From NCBI GenBank assembly GCA_010015655.1, contig ML976690.1, positions 181,503 through 245,502 on the forward strand: 64,000 nucleotides of DNA, written 5' to 3'. This stretch comes from Bimuria novae-zelandiae CBS 107.79 (taxonomy: Eukaryota; Ascomycota; Dothideomycetes; Pleosporales; Didymosphaeriaceae). The notes beneath the pieces are model-generated. The model was given only the letters and a program-made list of their open reading frames with translations. It was not told the DNA's origin and ran no database searches. The position numbers and the translations under genes were made by a program. Shown piece by piece: positions 21,309 to 33,875 of this stretch; position 1 is the stretch's first letter; every line of letters starts with the position of its first letter.

Positions 21309-22298
21309 ATGGCAGTCAACGGCCACGCCAATGGCTCAAATGGCCAAGCCAAGGAGCGCACGCCGCTCCGACCCGGCATCTACTCGCCGACAATGACCTT
21401 TTTCAACCCCGATACCGAAGAAGTCGACATTCCCACAGTCAAGAAGCATGCAGTACGGCTGGCGGAAGCTGGTCTGGTCGGGCTCGTGACCATGGGTTCT
21501 AACGGAGAGGCCGTACACCTGAATCGCGCGGAGAAAGCAGCGATCACGCGAGCAACCCGCGAAGCTCTGGATGAGGCAGGATACCAAAACGTCCCCGTGA
21601 TTGCCGGTGCTTCTGAGCACGGAATCCAGCTCACGATTGAGTCGTGCAGGGAGGCCGCTGAAGCAGGTGCCGAATACGTTCTTTTGGTCCCGCCGAGCTA
21701 CTACCGCTACGCGATTGACGAGGCAGCTATCACCGAATACTACACCAAGGTGGCTGATAGCTCTCCCTTGCCCGTCATCCTATACAACTACCCGGGTGCC
21801 GTCTCAGGAATCGACATGGACAGCGACCTCATCATCAAATTAGCCGAGCACCCTAACATCGTCGGAACCAAGTTCACCTGCGGTAACACTGGCAAGCTCA
21901 CTCGAGTAGCTCTAGCCACTAACGCTATGACTACCAAGAGCAATGGCAGTGGTTACATGGCATTCGGCGGCATGGCGGATTTCACTGCTCAGACAGCAGC
22001 CAGTGGTGGCTCAGGGATCATCGCCGGTGGCGCCAACGTCATCCCGAAGACGTGCGTCAAGGTGTGGAACCTATGGGCGGAAGACAAATACACCGAGGCC
22101 TTCGAGCTCCAAAAGGTCCTCAGCAAGGGCGACTGGGTCCTCACCAAGACCGCCATTCCAGGAACCAAATCCGCCATCCAGTCATATTATGGATACGGCG
22201 GATACCCTCGCAAGCCGCTCAAGAGACTCCCAGAGGAGAAGGTCAAGGCAGTCAAGGAGGGCATTGCGGAGGTCATGAAGGTCGAGAACAGCTTATAA
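21309..22298 (+). CDS. lga1: L-threo-3-deoxy-hexulosonate aldolase, GaaC/LGA1 type (DHDPS family)
   Basis: A single exon of 329 aa, close to the 331 aa usual for LGA1. TIM-barrel DHDPS/N-acetylneuraminate-lyase motifs: GSNGEAVHL (63-71), LVPPSYY (126-132), Y159 in ILYNYPG, and the Schiff-base lysine K188 in IVGTKFTCGN. The C terminus is YYGYGGYPRKPL, typical of the fungal branch. The enzyme splits 2-keto-3-deoxy-L-galactonate into pyruvate and L-glyceraldehyde, the third step of D-galacturonate catabolism. The start is the ATG after a CT-rich leader, and the first 20 residues are a Gly/Asn/Ser-rich tail. The divergent reductase neighbour supports this over plain dihydrodipicolinate synthase, which fungi do not use. 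The L-rhamnonate-pathway aldolase is the nearest alternative. Confidence 0.85.
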   Translation: MAVNGHANGSNGQAKERTPLRPGIYSPTMTFFNPDTEEVDIPTVKKHAVRLAEAGLVGLVTMGSNGEAVHLNRAEKAAITRATREALDEAGYQNVPVIAGASEHGIQLTIESCREAAEAGAEYVLLVPPSYYRYAIDEAAITEYYTKVADSSPLPVILYNYPGAVSGIDMDSDLIIKLAEHPNIVGTKFTCGNTGKLTRVALATNAMTTKSNGSGYMAFGGMADFTAQTAASGGSGIIAGGANVIPKTCVKVWNLWAEDKYTEAFELQKVLSKGDWVLTKTAIPGTKSAIQSYYGYGGYPRKPLKRLPEEKVKAVKEGIAEVMKVENSL

Positions 22299-25043
22299 GC
22301 GGGAGCCATAAAAAAGCTTTTTCCCTTTTGTTCAAACCTTTTACGGATTCCCCTGCAGCCTGCTTCAGGACCCTTCCCGCCCGACATCTTCTTTATTCCC
22401 ACAGTAGTGCTTAGCTTTACATCACGCATTGCATCCGCGCAAGGATCGTTTTTCGTAGCTATAGAAATGCAATTTGGATATGTCATAGAGGGCTTTTTCT
22501 ACGTCACCGGATATGCTGTGCGCAATAGGTAGTGAGGCGAATTATCGTCCGCGGGTGGACTACATCAGTTGTGAGTGACTACGTGCATGCACGTGCAGGC
22601 GCGGAATTCGCAGCTGCAAGCCGCGGCGAGGAGTACGCTGCTACACGAGGTGTGCGTTGTGCTGCCTATCTGATCCTGCAAAGCATGTTGGCGGCTGCTG
22701 AATTTTTCGACATGGGTCAAGTAGGAGGGGCGAGACCTGCCATTTACAGTCGCGTGCCTGCATGGCTAACGCCGAACCGAATCTCGTTACGCTGGGTATA
22801 CTGCGAAACACTCCTGGGCACCCGACGCGCCTCGGACGGGCAATTGCCAGAGATAGTCAAGGGCTTGGGGGTTGGGGTGTGGCACAGCGAAGGCGCCGGG
22901 GTGGGGCACTTGTCACGTGTGAACTCCACGCCCGCGGGCCTCCTGGGCACCACGCATGGCACGTGGGCATACCTGTCCGAAAACTAACTTCACTTCAAGC
23001 CACCAGAGTGTGGGTACGGTTACGCAATCTTACGTTCCAGGAATTGAGAAAATGCTGTGGCGGCATCCTTTGGCCCAACACTGTTGCTCAACAACTCAAC
23101 ACTTCCAGCCACCCCAGATGTAATCAATTGACAAGAAGCGGCTGTTATAACTTATACTAGGTGATTACCCAAATGCGCTAACTATTATAAGAGCGGCTTT
23201 CTGCTTAGTTGGTCCAATTGTTGAGGTTTGAGTGCGTTTCCTGCTCGTATTGCGCGACGTCACTAATTTGTTTCGGCCATGGAGGCTGCTCGAAGTCATT
23301 GTGTAAGATCCGCAATAAACTCGCCTAACACGATCAAACGATGGGATGGGACGCTACCAGCGGAGCAGGGACCCAAGGCAACATTGAACTTGGAACCGAA
23401 AGCACATCGATGAACGAAAGCGATGCAGATTGAAACGCAGTAGACGGAGTTGGATGGCACGTGGAGGAGTATCGACTCTCAACAAGATAAAATTGTGGAT
23501 AGAGAACAGAGCCTATGCCCCATCATTTTGTCTTCCACAAATGACTGGTTGAGTGGGGAAGAAGCGTCTGCGTCCTAATATGACGGCCTCAACTGCCCTC
23601 CCTGCCTCACAACAAGTTGGATCTTTTTCACACCACTTCCCCCTCTCAGCTGAAAAACGCCTGAGAGGGGGACTTGCTGCGACGCAAGTAAACAAGTGAA
23701 GGTCAGGCCTCTGCGTACCGCTGCTCACTTTTCAAAGTACCCTTGTCATGTTTCAGAACCCCAATGGCTATGTACGCTTCAATGCAGCGTCGAAGCCGTA
23801 TATGAGGTATTGGAGACGCTGGAAATGACGAAGAAAGCTTTAGAACCGTGCAGCTCTGGGGTGCTTAGGGCCTGATCGATCCTTGGGGTTGTCGACCTGA
23901 CTGGTGATGAATTCGAACTCAGCTGCGGGGCATAGTCGCTGTCGTCAAGGTTTCTTTCGACTGGAGACGATGCAGCAGCGACGATTCGTTCTGAAGTCGA
24001 TATTCGAGCTGCGAGGCTGGTGGATAGGGCGTGGCGGAACTTCGGCAATATGTGGTGCTACAATCGGAAGAATAAAAGAAGACAAGGTGCAGGCGCGGGA
24101 TTCAGATATATTGGATCTATTATGCCTTGTCTTCTTTACTTCGACTTCTTGATGAAAGCGGTCTAGATCGACAGCATAGCGATTGCTCAATTGCACAGTC
24201 GCGCCTGCCTATCCTTCTGTAGTGCTACTTCTGAAATCTCCGTTTTAGCAGGAGCTGTGGGAGAGTGACGTTATATAACATTTAAGTTACAGCAGAGGTG
24301 TCTTCGACCTCTACAACTGACTTACATGTGCAGCATAATCTGGAGAAGTGGTCACAGGTTGGGCACGTGTGCTGTGCAAGCCGAGGGCCCTGGGGCGCGC
24401 CTTCCCCGACAACTCAGCTTCGCCATCAAAGAAACCTTAATCCAACCTCAGACAATGGACAACCCCTCTTGCATTGCGACGCCTTCGGAAGACGTCATAC
24501 CACATAACAGCTCGTACCACATAACAGCTCACGCTACATAACAGCTGCGCAAGAGTTGACACGACCGGTTTTCCGTGGTGTTTGGCGACAAGTTACTATA
24601 GTGCGGTCGGTCCACAGTGCAGTTACAGAACCTGACGTGACCCAGTCCCACTCCAACACGGGAGTAGGAAGGCCGAACGCTATAACCCCAAGCATTCCAT
24701 CATCGATACTTCCGATCCCTTCCTGCACAGCGCTCAACTGCTCTTCTGTCTTTTTCCAGCTCCGAGTACACATCGTGATACCCAAATTCGAGCACAGCAA
24801 GTAGCAAGCGGATGCATAAAATATCAGCTACTTGATCACGACATTTTTGGCAATCTAGGACCGCGGTAGACCTGGTTGACCGGGGACTGAATGCTCTGAT
24901 TGAAGCACCAATATTAACCATGTATAGATGCGACTTTTAATCCCTGGTATCAAACGAAGGTCCAGACCTTCCATGCAGATGGGATCTGGTAACCATGACA
25001 CATAATAATACAGATTCGCACCAATGACGCCTCTTTACCTTTC
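22299..25043. other. Long intergenic region, no gene supported
   Basis: 2.7 kb between the aldolase and the 3' end of the XlnR-like gene. ORFs of 60-150 codons (e.g. 22532-22987, 23779-24048, 24556-24804) lack any recognisable domain and mostly overlap others on the opposite strand. A short tandem repeat lies at 24498-24547. Confidence 0.5.
24498..24547. repeat. Short tandem repeat, three 16-17 bp units
   Basis: Units TACCACATAACAGCTCG (24498-24514) and TACCACATAACAGCTCA (24515-24531) are followed by a diverged third copy ending ACATAACAGCTG. It lies in non-coding sequence. Confidence 0.8.
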
Positions 25044-27812
25044 TCAAATCGCAAGACCGTTACCCAAACTCGTCCACCGGTATAACGATAAAACTTCCCG
25101 ACGTTTTGCAGGTGACATTTCCCTGGAGTGACCGTGGCCCTTGATTTGCGCTAATGTTGAAATCATGACTTTACGAAAGTTTCTCTATACACTAATCAGC
25201 ATTGACAAAGGCTGGATTGTTGAGAGACGCACCTGATATTCTGTGTTGAGTGTGACAACAGCTGCCTCATGCGCGCGAACAATCGTTTCGCATGCTCTAA
25301 TAACACCGTCATTCGTTTCGGTAAACAGTTTGTCTGCAAGCAGAAGGAGTATCAAGCTTCCTTGCAGCAAGTACTAGTTGCGATCAGCGAACGTCGGACC
25401 AAACTCAAGAACAGTTATGCTTACCATTCCGAAGAAATATGGCATGAAAGAAAGGTCCGGATCAAGTTCAAGAATCTCCTCGACGGCATGCGCGGCGGAG
25501 ATCGCATTGGAGGTCGCAGCCAGGAATGACTGTGAGCAAATCCACATGTTATCGTCCTCCAACAATGCGACAGGGTCCCATTTCCCATGCAGCAAGATGT
25601 GCAAGACATGCATGATGTGCGTCGCATATGCGACGACCTTCCTTGTTTGGTGCGCACATTCTCCACGAATAGGATCCGCGGCCTCGTCTCCCGGCTGACC
25701 GCACCCATGTTGAGTCTTGAACTCCTGGAGGCTGTACGCATATCGTTCGAGTTGATGCGTTATTTCCGATTCGAAAGACTCCCACGACGTGCGCTGACCA
25801 AAACGGGGATGGTTCTTCTGCGCATTCATGTCGACGATGTCGCCGAGGATCGTCATGAGCGGGAGGAAGAACCCGAAGACGTCATGTGAAATACATTGGA
25901 AGGAGAGACCCTTCCTTTTGGGTCCTGAGTTTCCAGTGTAGAACTCACCAGCTTGCCACAAGGTGTCCGGCACAGGCTGGTAGAGATCCTCGCATTCGTT
26001 GTCCAGCATCGCCAACGGGCGGTTATAGCACAAACCTAGGTGGCGACTGCAGGACGTTAGAAGATGATCGGGGGCAAGCGCATACACACACTTACTCAAT
26101 CATGTACAATAGCCACCAAAGCCTTCGCCTCTCCTCTTTCATTTCTTCAACGAGGGCAGCTGTCGGTGTTCCAGCAGGAATATGCATACCCGAGTTGCTG
26201 CAGTCCGACATGCCGACATCCGCGTCATGTTCTGTGTCCCGGTCTTTGCCGGATTCCTGAGGCAGCTCTCTCCCCAACTTTAATTCTCTGGCCAAACTCC
26301 AAGCAGCGTTCCACCAACGGAGGCTGGCGGCTTTGTACTCGCCGGCTGATGTCACTACACCGAGATTCATGTATGTTGCGACATCGTCCAGAGTGCTGGT
26401 AGGTGGCATCGCGGAGTCAGTTCTGTTTTCGAGTTGACCCATGGCTCGCTCTACACCAAATGCGTCATGAACTGCGGGACTGACGACGTTTCCGTGTCCC
26501 TGAGCGAATCCATGGGAGGCTGGTGAGTGTACCAATGGTTTCAGAAGATCGATCGCAAGCTTCCACAACTTTTGGCAAAATATCACCCTTGCTGAAGGGG
26601 ACGATGTCAGGTAGCTTGCTTCCGAGGTTTGAGCTGCAATCCAGAGCATGCTCGCAAGCAATGCTGGGCTGCATTTGCGCGGTTTATGTTGTCGCAAGAA
26701 TGAACGTTTTCGGAATACCGTCCCCAAGATGTAAGGCGATATGGGCTCCATGAACACTGCAGACGAGCTTTGAAAGTAATACTCAAGGAGATCGCAAGCC
26801 ATGGGGACGGTCATAATGTTGCTCAAATATGGAAGCAGCGGTTTCAATACCGGGTACTTGCAAGGAAGAATTCCCGGATGTGAAGAGGCAGCGCTGATTC
26901 CCGATTGAGGCGATCCTGTGTCGACGGACCCGTAACTACGTGGCGATGACCGCCTTACCGGAGCAAAATGCATTGGGTAACCCATGTTGCCAAATTCAGA
27001 CGGTACTGATATTGGCGTCCGAGTGTCCTGGATTAGGTGCATCTCGTTCATGGCATACATCAACTCTTCATTCCGTCCAATTGGCGAATGAATCTGGGTT
27101 TGCGCAACACCTTCTCCGGGGCCCAGCAGAAGTGGGTCTATCATGATGTGGGTGACCGGAGGATTGAAGCCCACAGCTAAACATCTCATGAGCGGAATTC
27201 TAACATTACATGTGTTGAGCAAAACTTACTCGTCGCAAGCTCATGCCAATTGGTAGCCGGTTTCATGTCTTGGGGGAACTCCGGTTGCGGCATGACATGG
27301 CCATGAAGGGTAGGCGACGTCACATGGTGGAGGTCTTCTTTTCCTGGGAAATGCTGTGCGATTGGGGTTGGCTCCGATGGGGACCAGATCTCTTCGTCCA
27401 TTTCCGAAACCATATCGCCCCTTTCAAACTGAGTCTGTATCGACAACCCATTTTCGGGTGGCGGCATTCCATTGTGGGCAGCAGCTTCTTCTCGCTGTTT
27501 TTGGATGTGTCGTGGTACCTGGAGTCATCAGCATACCCCACAATGAGCTACGCGAGGCGCGTCTCCTGACCTTTCCTCTTCGTTTCTTCTCTCGGTTGTA
27601 CTGGCAAACATACTCGAGTTCTGTGGACGTGTCAGTGCAGGTGGCGCTATGGCATGTATCCGTATCTTACCGACACATCGCGAGCACGGTGCTTGGCCGT
27701 TACACCTTGTTCGCATCCGGTGGCAATGGTCGCACGCCCGACTGACTCTGCGTTTGACGGGAGCAGAGCCTCTGCGCTCTAGCTTCGTTGCTTCAGTGGT
27801 GGGGGTCTCCAT
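25044..27812 (-). CDS. xlnR: XlnR/Xyr1-family Zn2Cys6 transcription activator
   Basis: Seven exons (27812-27671, 27620-27571, 27518-27230, 27176-26096, 26046-25425, 25373-25233, 25184-25044) join in frame to 821 aa; all six introns are 48-53 nt. The zinc cluster is C27-x2-C30-x6-C37-x5-C43-x2-C46-x6-C53, followed by the basic NREKKRRGK linker. The fungal_trans middle domain contains [22 protein letters not shown] and LDNEC. The C terminus keeps XlnR marks: [62 protein letters not shown] and the end [10 protein letters not shown]. XlnR activates xylanase, cellulase and pentose-catabolic genes in the nucleus. It is shorter than Aspergillus XlnR (about 945 aa), with only 26 residues before the zinc cluster, so either a paralogue or a truncated N terminus is possible. 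It is about 2.7 kb from the galacturonate genes. Confidence 0.85.
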
Positions 27813-30800
27813 TGTGGGTGCGTCCGGCGAAGTATTCTGGTCGTTCGAACAGGGACGAAAGATGCGATCACGGCAGAAGGGTTTGAGCGGTCATGGGATA
27901 CTTAGGACTCACAAGTGGGCCGCTGAGCACACTATAGAGTGCCGAGGAGCAACGTCGGCCTCGACGAATCCTGGTCAAGATAGGCCGAAACCAGGGTTGG
28001 ATCTGTGACTTGAGTCTTCCATGCGTCCACGAGGGCTTCGAGAAGCGAGATCACGTCGAAAGCAATATCACAAAATCGCACCGTTAATCGATGCCGTGGA
28101 GGATTGGCTCGACGATCTGGGGCAGCTAGCACACGGCACCTGGTCTCTGGAAGGCAAGTCGTTGCAGGGACGCGGGGAGGCTACCATTTTATCCATTTAA
28201 CCAGGGAGTGCTGATTCGTCCCGCGCGCAGCCGGGTAAATTGCAACGACGGGCGCCCCGCATAATGCCTGCGAAAGCTTAGAGAACCCCATCCGTTGCGG
28301 CTAGCGCACGCCCTCACGTAAACACCCGCTCCGCAAATTCACAACACCTTGGCTACCCCATCTACATCGAGCGTACCTCGACAGCCCTGGGGCATGGCTG
28401 CCATCGTCTGACCACATGCAACACTGATCGGATCCCCTCCCGCATTCACTCGACTAACGGCAAGCCCTCCGAGCGAGCCTTTCGTCATGGTGGCTAGGCC
28501 GGAGATTTCTTAAAAGGCCTGTGCTATAGCAAAGCTCCCTTTCTCCGGACGATGGATGGCGCTTTGCCTATGCGCTCACCCTGACGCTCCTGGAAATTTA
28601 TCGTGTCGGGGCGGCCAAGCAACAACCCAGCGCGGCAAGCCAGGCCTGCATGTCATAATGCTTACTGCGAAACGATCCGTTCTGGCATGCGAAACTACGG
28701 TGAATGACTCGCAACAGGCACAGTGCATTTAACGTTTATTTTGGAATTCACATGCTCTCACGTACTGTACAAGCTCACCAGCTGGTCGAGCTGTCAGTAA
28801 TCAACTGGGGGCGGTCCAGGAATCCGGTAGCGACGCTGTTGTCCTCCTGAGCTGACATGCAGGTAGGAATGATTTTTCATCACCGCTGTCCATTCAGTGA
28901 CGAGTGCAGCTAAGGCCGGCGATTTTTCGCGCAGCCAGCCTCAGAACTACGGCAGCGCCTCTTTTCAGACCGTTGAGACGACTACCAAACTAGTTTGGAT
29001 GTCAACTTCGCCGTTGCTGATGCTACTCAACGACGAGGGTATCTCTGATGGCGTGCTTCGTCTTCCGAACCTAGCCTATACATGGCGTTGTAAGGTGAGC
29101 CTCTATCAAAATCTACGTAATTTAGAACATTCTAATGACCTGCAAAGTGAAGTAGGTGCGCCTTTCATTTCAAGCAAACCCTTGTAACCAGAACAGTGTT
29201 TTTACTGTCCTTCGAATTACATGCTTAAAGGAAGCCACCTCTTACTTGACTTGAAACCGCGCATGTCGACGCAAGGGATGCCCTCCCTATGATTACGGGC
29301 AGAACCTTCCATCTCACCGATAATGTTCGCCTTGTCGCCTGGTCGCAATCAAACACCGTGTTCGTAGCGTCGCCGGCCCGTATATGCGAGTTGCTTGCTT
29401 TTGATTCGACCGCCCTACCGGTAGACGTTATGGCATGCCACCACGACCACATATGCACCTGCAACCTATTCAAACAGACAACACACGCTTGCGGAGGAGA
29501 CCAGGTCTGAACATATCGGCAAAATCCCCAAATTGTCGACTATCCTACCTCTAGCTTCCACGCAGGACCCTGAGCCCACGCATTGGCCCATTCTGTATGC
29601 ACTCCACAATGCTCATTTGAACGGTGTTACGTCGACCCCTTCGTGTAACTCACGGCTCCACGGAAATTTGATACTATTTTCAGGTATAAGCAGGGTCTTG
29701 CTGTGGGCGCGCTGCCGGGAGTGGTTGCTGAGTGCGCTTGTGAGGAGATTATTTTCTTTTTGGCTGAATGAACAATCCTGGCGTCGATCATCTACACTCC
29801 CCCGCAACCACCAGGGTGTGGCTTCCGGCTCATTTGCATGCTTCCTCACTATCCCCTTATTTTCTGTTCGCGTCAAAAGAGCCGGATCGCTAGTGGTTGG
29901 GGATGAAAAGAAGCTGCAGGCTTCTAGAAAAGCTCTGCGCCATGCACGACTTGGGTTCTGCGCCGGGGTAGCATGGGTGCGCGACTGTTTTGTGGAGTGC
30001 AGCGACTTACATGCGGCTACTGCCACTTCCATCTTTGCAGTGCCCATCCATGTCCCTTTTCGACACAGATTAATATGAGCAGGACTAATTTGAAGGGAGC
30101 ACCTGACCTTTTTCATTAGGGCGTACCACCGAACAGTGCTCATCTCGTTCGCCAATGCCTTTGCGAACCCCGATATTTGGGTCTCCCTCATATGAGGTTA
30201 CTTGCGCCCCTCGTCCATGTGGCTCACGCGACGGATGACTACTGGAACCGAAGTCGCACGAGCACTGCGGCTCTCGCCGGGTACATCGCCTCAGCCCACA
30301 TATCCATACGGAATCCACACTTATCCCGTATACACAACACTAGGTTCTTTTTCTGCTATAGCGCTCCTCCCGCGGATTATAGCCCATTTATGGACTCCCC
30401 TCTACTTTCCGATCGGTCAGAATGTAAGAAAGGGTAGATTGGCGGGCATGGCAGGCGTTGGGGATCGGGCCCAGAAGCTGTTTGGGAGATTCCAAGCTGC
30501 AGCTAGATGTCAAAAGGCGGGCGCGAGTGTCCACTCAGCATCGCCATTATGGTGCTTTTTGGTCGGTGTGGGGAAATGCGCAGGGGCGGGATTGGGTGCG
30601 GTGGGGAGGTAGGTACGGCTCCAATGTTATGTGAGGTTGTTATACCCTTAGCGTTTGGTGAGTTTATGAAGTACGTAGCACATTCGGTCTGGATGAGAAG
30701 GGGGCGGCTCGGTTGGTGGCGACGCTTGTGCTCGTGTGACGACGGCTTACAGCGGCGATGTCAGTGTTGATATTGCGGTCGTTTGCGCTGGCCCCGTTGC

Positions 30801-31756
30801 TTGCATGCGAACTGCAACGAAGGCTGGAGGCGAGACCAAAACGTCTCTGTATCTGGGTAATATAAATTGTCCCTCTGTACTTGGAGGCAAAGAAGCCCTT
30901 CTTGGGCGTTGGCTGCTGCGTCAGCACACCATCACTACTCTGCTGGGATAACGTCCATGCAATTCAAGTACAGCGTTAGACTCATAGCAAAACGATTGAC
31001 AACGTCTGCAAGCCCATCACTTCATTCCACGTCAAATCTACACGCAACCTCCAGCCTTGGTGAAGAACAGTTGTCAGGACATCCCCAACGTAATGTCGTG
31101 GGACGCTCGCTACGAGAACCAGGCCCACTATAGATCACCCCGTTCCGCGCCCCGTGACGGTAAACCCGCAGTTACTTCCTGCAAGCCGCATCTCGGTTCG
31201 TGCGACCGTGTACCTGGGGCCCGAACCACCTCTTACATCTTCGTACCACGCTTATCGCTTCTTGACACGTCTAAGCTTCCCGACGTTTCTACAGCCTGTG
31301 CATAATGGGTGTGTTAACATAGGCGTATGGATGACTTAGGGAGTAGCAGGAGGTCTAGAACGAGGAGGATGGGATGCTCCACTGAAGAAAGTTTGCGCTG
31401 GGTTGGGTTGGGTTTAATATGTAGAGTATATGGGAGGGAGGGGAGGTACATGGAGAGCCGAGAGGGTACTTGATGTCTTAGTAGCGCCACATATACCGGG
31501 CGCTTGCTGTGTTGGAACGTGGAGACGCGGTACCGTGCATGTATACTGACTCGCGGCCGCAACGCTCGTATCATAATACCGTCTCTTATAGTTATACCTA
31601 AGAGCTTCGAGACCTCGACCAACGGAGATTTCGCGAGCCCTGTGGTCTCGAATCGAAGCGTCCCTCCGCGTTTCCCCAAGCGAGCACTCATACCACGCAG
31701 GCTAGTCCTCCAACCCCAAAGTCCAGTGGTGCGTGTATGTGGAGATAATAGAGGAC
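27813..31756. other. Long intergenic region upstream of the XlnR-like gene
   Basis: 3.9 kb with no gene I can support. Overlapping opposite ORFs at 29533-30078 and 29613-30191 and smaller ones elsewhere carry no domain. It includes the regulator's promoter, and long upstream regions are usual for such genes. Confidence 0.5.
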
Positions 31757-32980
31757 TTACTTCTGCGAGTGCTTCTCAGCATCCTCTTTCATGCCCATTT
31801 GCACCCACGCGCGCGACTCGGCCGCGGCCTTTGCGACGGCGGCGGAGTCTTTGAGGAGCTCTTTGATGGTGTGCGGGTCCGGGACGTGGCGGCCTTTTTC
31901 GACGCCGGGGCGGGCGGCCTGGTACCGTTCGTGTTAGCTTTTGCAACACTGTTATAGGGGATCTTGGGTATGAGGGGAGAAGTACCATGCGCTCTTCCCA
32001 TGCCTTCAGGGTGGGGAATCCGTCGATGTTGATTTCGCACCAGCCGGCTCCGGTGACCCAGCCCCAGTGCGCGATATCTAGGGAATCATTAGATTGCTGT
32101 GGATCGTGATGATGGGAGTGTGCAATTAATATGGAAAGTAAACTTGAAAACAGCGCTGACACTGCTTTCTAGAGGGTGGGTGAACTGCAGACATACCAGC
32201 GATGGTGCACTTCTCGCCCACCAGATACGAGCTCTTCTTGTCGGAGAGATGCTTTTCCAACACACCATACAGCCGCCTCGTCTCGGTCGTGTACCGATTA
32301 ATGCCATACTCGATACGCTCCGGGGCGTACTTGGTGAAATGATCTAATCCCCAGTCAGTATTCCAAACTCTCTCTCCGACAACCCACAACCCTCACGCCC
32401 ACTCTATCCCAATTCCCCACAAGGAAGTATATACTCACTAGCCTGCCCCTGCATAGGCCCCACGCCCGCATTCTGAAAGAACAGCCAATTCACCATCTCA
32501 AACCACTCTCTACTCCCCTCAGGATAGCTGATCTTATGCTCGGTATCGTACCTGTGCTTCATCAGTCTCTCCCCCTTTCTCGACGCATCAAACGTACCGC
32601 TTCACCAAATACAGCATAATACTCCCACTCTCAAACAACCTAATCGTCTCCCCATCGTCGAACCTATCCGTCAGCGCTGGGATGCGTCCATTCGGATTGA
32701 TCTCCAGGAACCACGGCTGTTTTTGCTCGTTTTTCGAGAACGTGATTTTGTGCACTTTGTAGGGGAGTCTGTGTGCCGCGTGCGTATTAACATAAAGCCA
32801 AGAGTAGGGAGTGTGATGAGAGGGCAACAAGGAAGAGGAGAAGGAGAGGATGAGAGGAGAAGGAGGAGGAGGAGGAGGAGGAAGGGGGGAGACGAACCCA
32901 AGTTCCTCCAGCGCAATCGAGATCTTAATCCCGTTCGGCGTCTGCGTCGTGTACAGCGTGATGTCGGATTTCTCTGCCAT
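31757..32980 (-). CDS. Glutathione S-transferase (Ure2/GstA-like)
   Basis: Six exons (32980-32898, 32768-32598, 32551-32439, 32343-32197, 32077-31986, 31918-31757) give 255 aa. The thioredoxin-like N domain begins DITLYTTQTPNGIKISIALEELGLPYK, with the glutathione-site INPNGRIPAL and the ESGSIMLYLVKRY motif. The all-helical C domain follows (FFQNAGVGPMQGQANHF, TIADIAHWGW). The protein would conjugate or reduce with glutathione in the cytosol, in detoxification or redox control. Intron 1 (129 nt) contains the purine-rich tract and has a weak GTTCGT donor. The stop TAA overlaps a perfect donor-like GTAAGT (AAGTAAGTCC), so a further exon or alternative end is possible. The start is the ATG at 32980. 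An in-frame upstream GTG is not used. Confidence 0.9.
32829..32892. repeat. Polypurine (GGA-rich) tract in GST intron 1
   Basis: About 64 bases almost wholly A/G on the plus strand, ending in repeated GAG/GGA triplets. It lies inside the first intron, where on the transcribed strand it is a pyrimidine tract. Confidence 0.85.
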
Positions 32981-33875
32981 AGTCGTTCTTGGGCTTTGTG
33001 CTTGCACCTTCGGATACAGAAGAGGGTACGGTAGACAAATGAAGTTTGCAGGGTTGTAGGAGCGTTTGTTGTTTGTAAACGGTTTTATACCTACGTACGA
33101 TCGTATCCGTCGACGTAGTCTGTGACGCCAAGTGGGGTCGCAAAGAGGGGCACGCCATGATGCTTAGAAATGCGCGTTTCCATGTAGCCAACCACGTGCA
33201 CACAACGTCGATGCGATTAGTCGCGTAAGCAGGTGGAGTGAAAAGCGTAGTGTAGACGTTCTCGTAAGAGTGGTGAAAGAGTTGGCTGCTCACTGCTGAC
33301 GCTGATGATACAAACCCTACCTTGGTAGTAATCGACACTTGCCAGTTATCAATGTGAGTACCGGTGATCACTTCAAAGACAGCATGCAGATTCAGCATCC
33401 GAGCAGGAGATAGCAATATAAACAGTCTCTTTCATCACTATGTGCACATTAACGCCTACACCTCTACTTGCTTGAACCTTCCTCGGGACTAGCCGTCACA
33501 GCATGTCGGTCCCTGACTCCACCTCGCTTTAAACAATAGAATCGTAGTGGCTATATAACTCCAGAACCAACCACCCAGACGGAGTTCGGCTCGCAAACTC
33601 CAAGCAGAAAAGCTAAGGAAACAAGTATCAGGAGCAATGACTGACCGTGTCTGCACAAGTGGCTGGACGGTCCAAGTGAGTTGTAAACACAAAAAGAGAG
33701 GGAAATGGATATCAGCAAACCGCTGTACGCTATCAGCCCACACATCTGATCGAAAAGAATATCGGAGCCAAAGATCGCGCCTGTGACTCCTGTAACGTGA
33801 AAGGGACAGCCCTTGATGAATGTACACTGAGTGGTGCGCAACTGAAAATAAGGTTGGGTATATGGAATGAAACGG
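32981..33875. other. Intergenic, GST promoter and teaR 3' flank
   Basis: No gene seen. The two overlapping minus ORFs at 33489-33886 lie in the probable 3' UTR of teaR. Confidence 0.5.

Noticed and set aside
22532..22987. 151-codon plus ORF
   Set aside because: No domain, overlaps others; intergenic.
29533..30191. Opposing 181- and 192-codon ORFs
   Set aside because: They overlap on opposite strands, neither is recognised; at most one could be real and nothing favours it.
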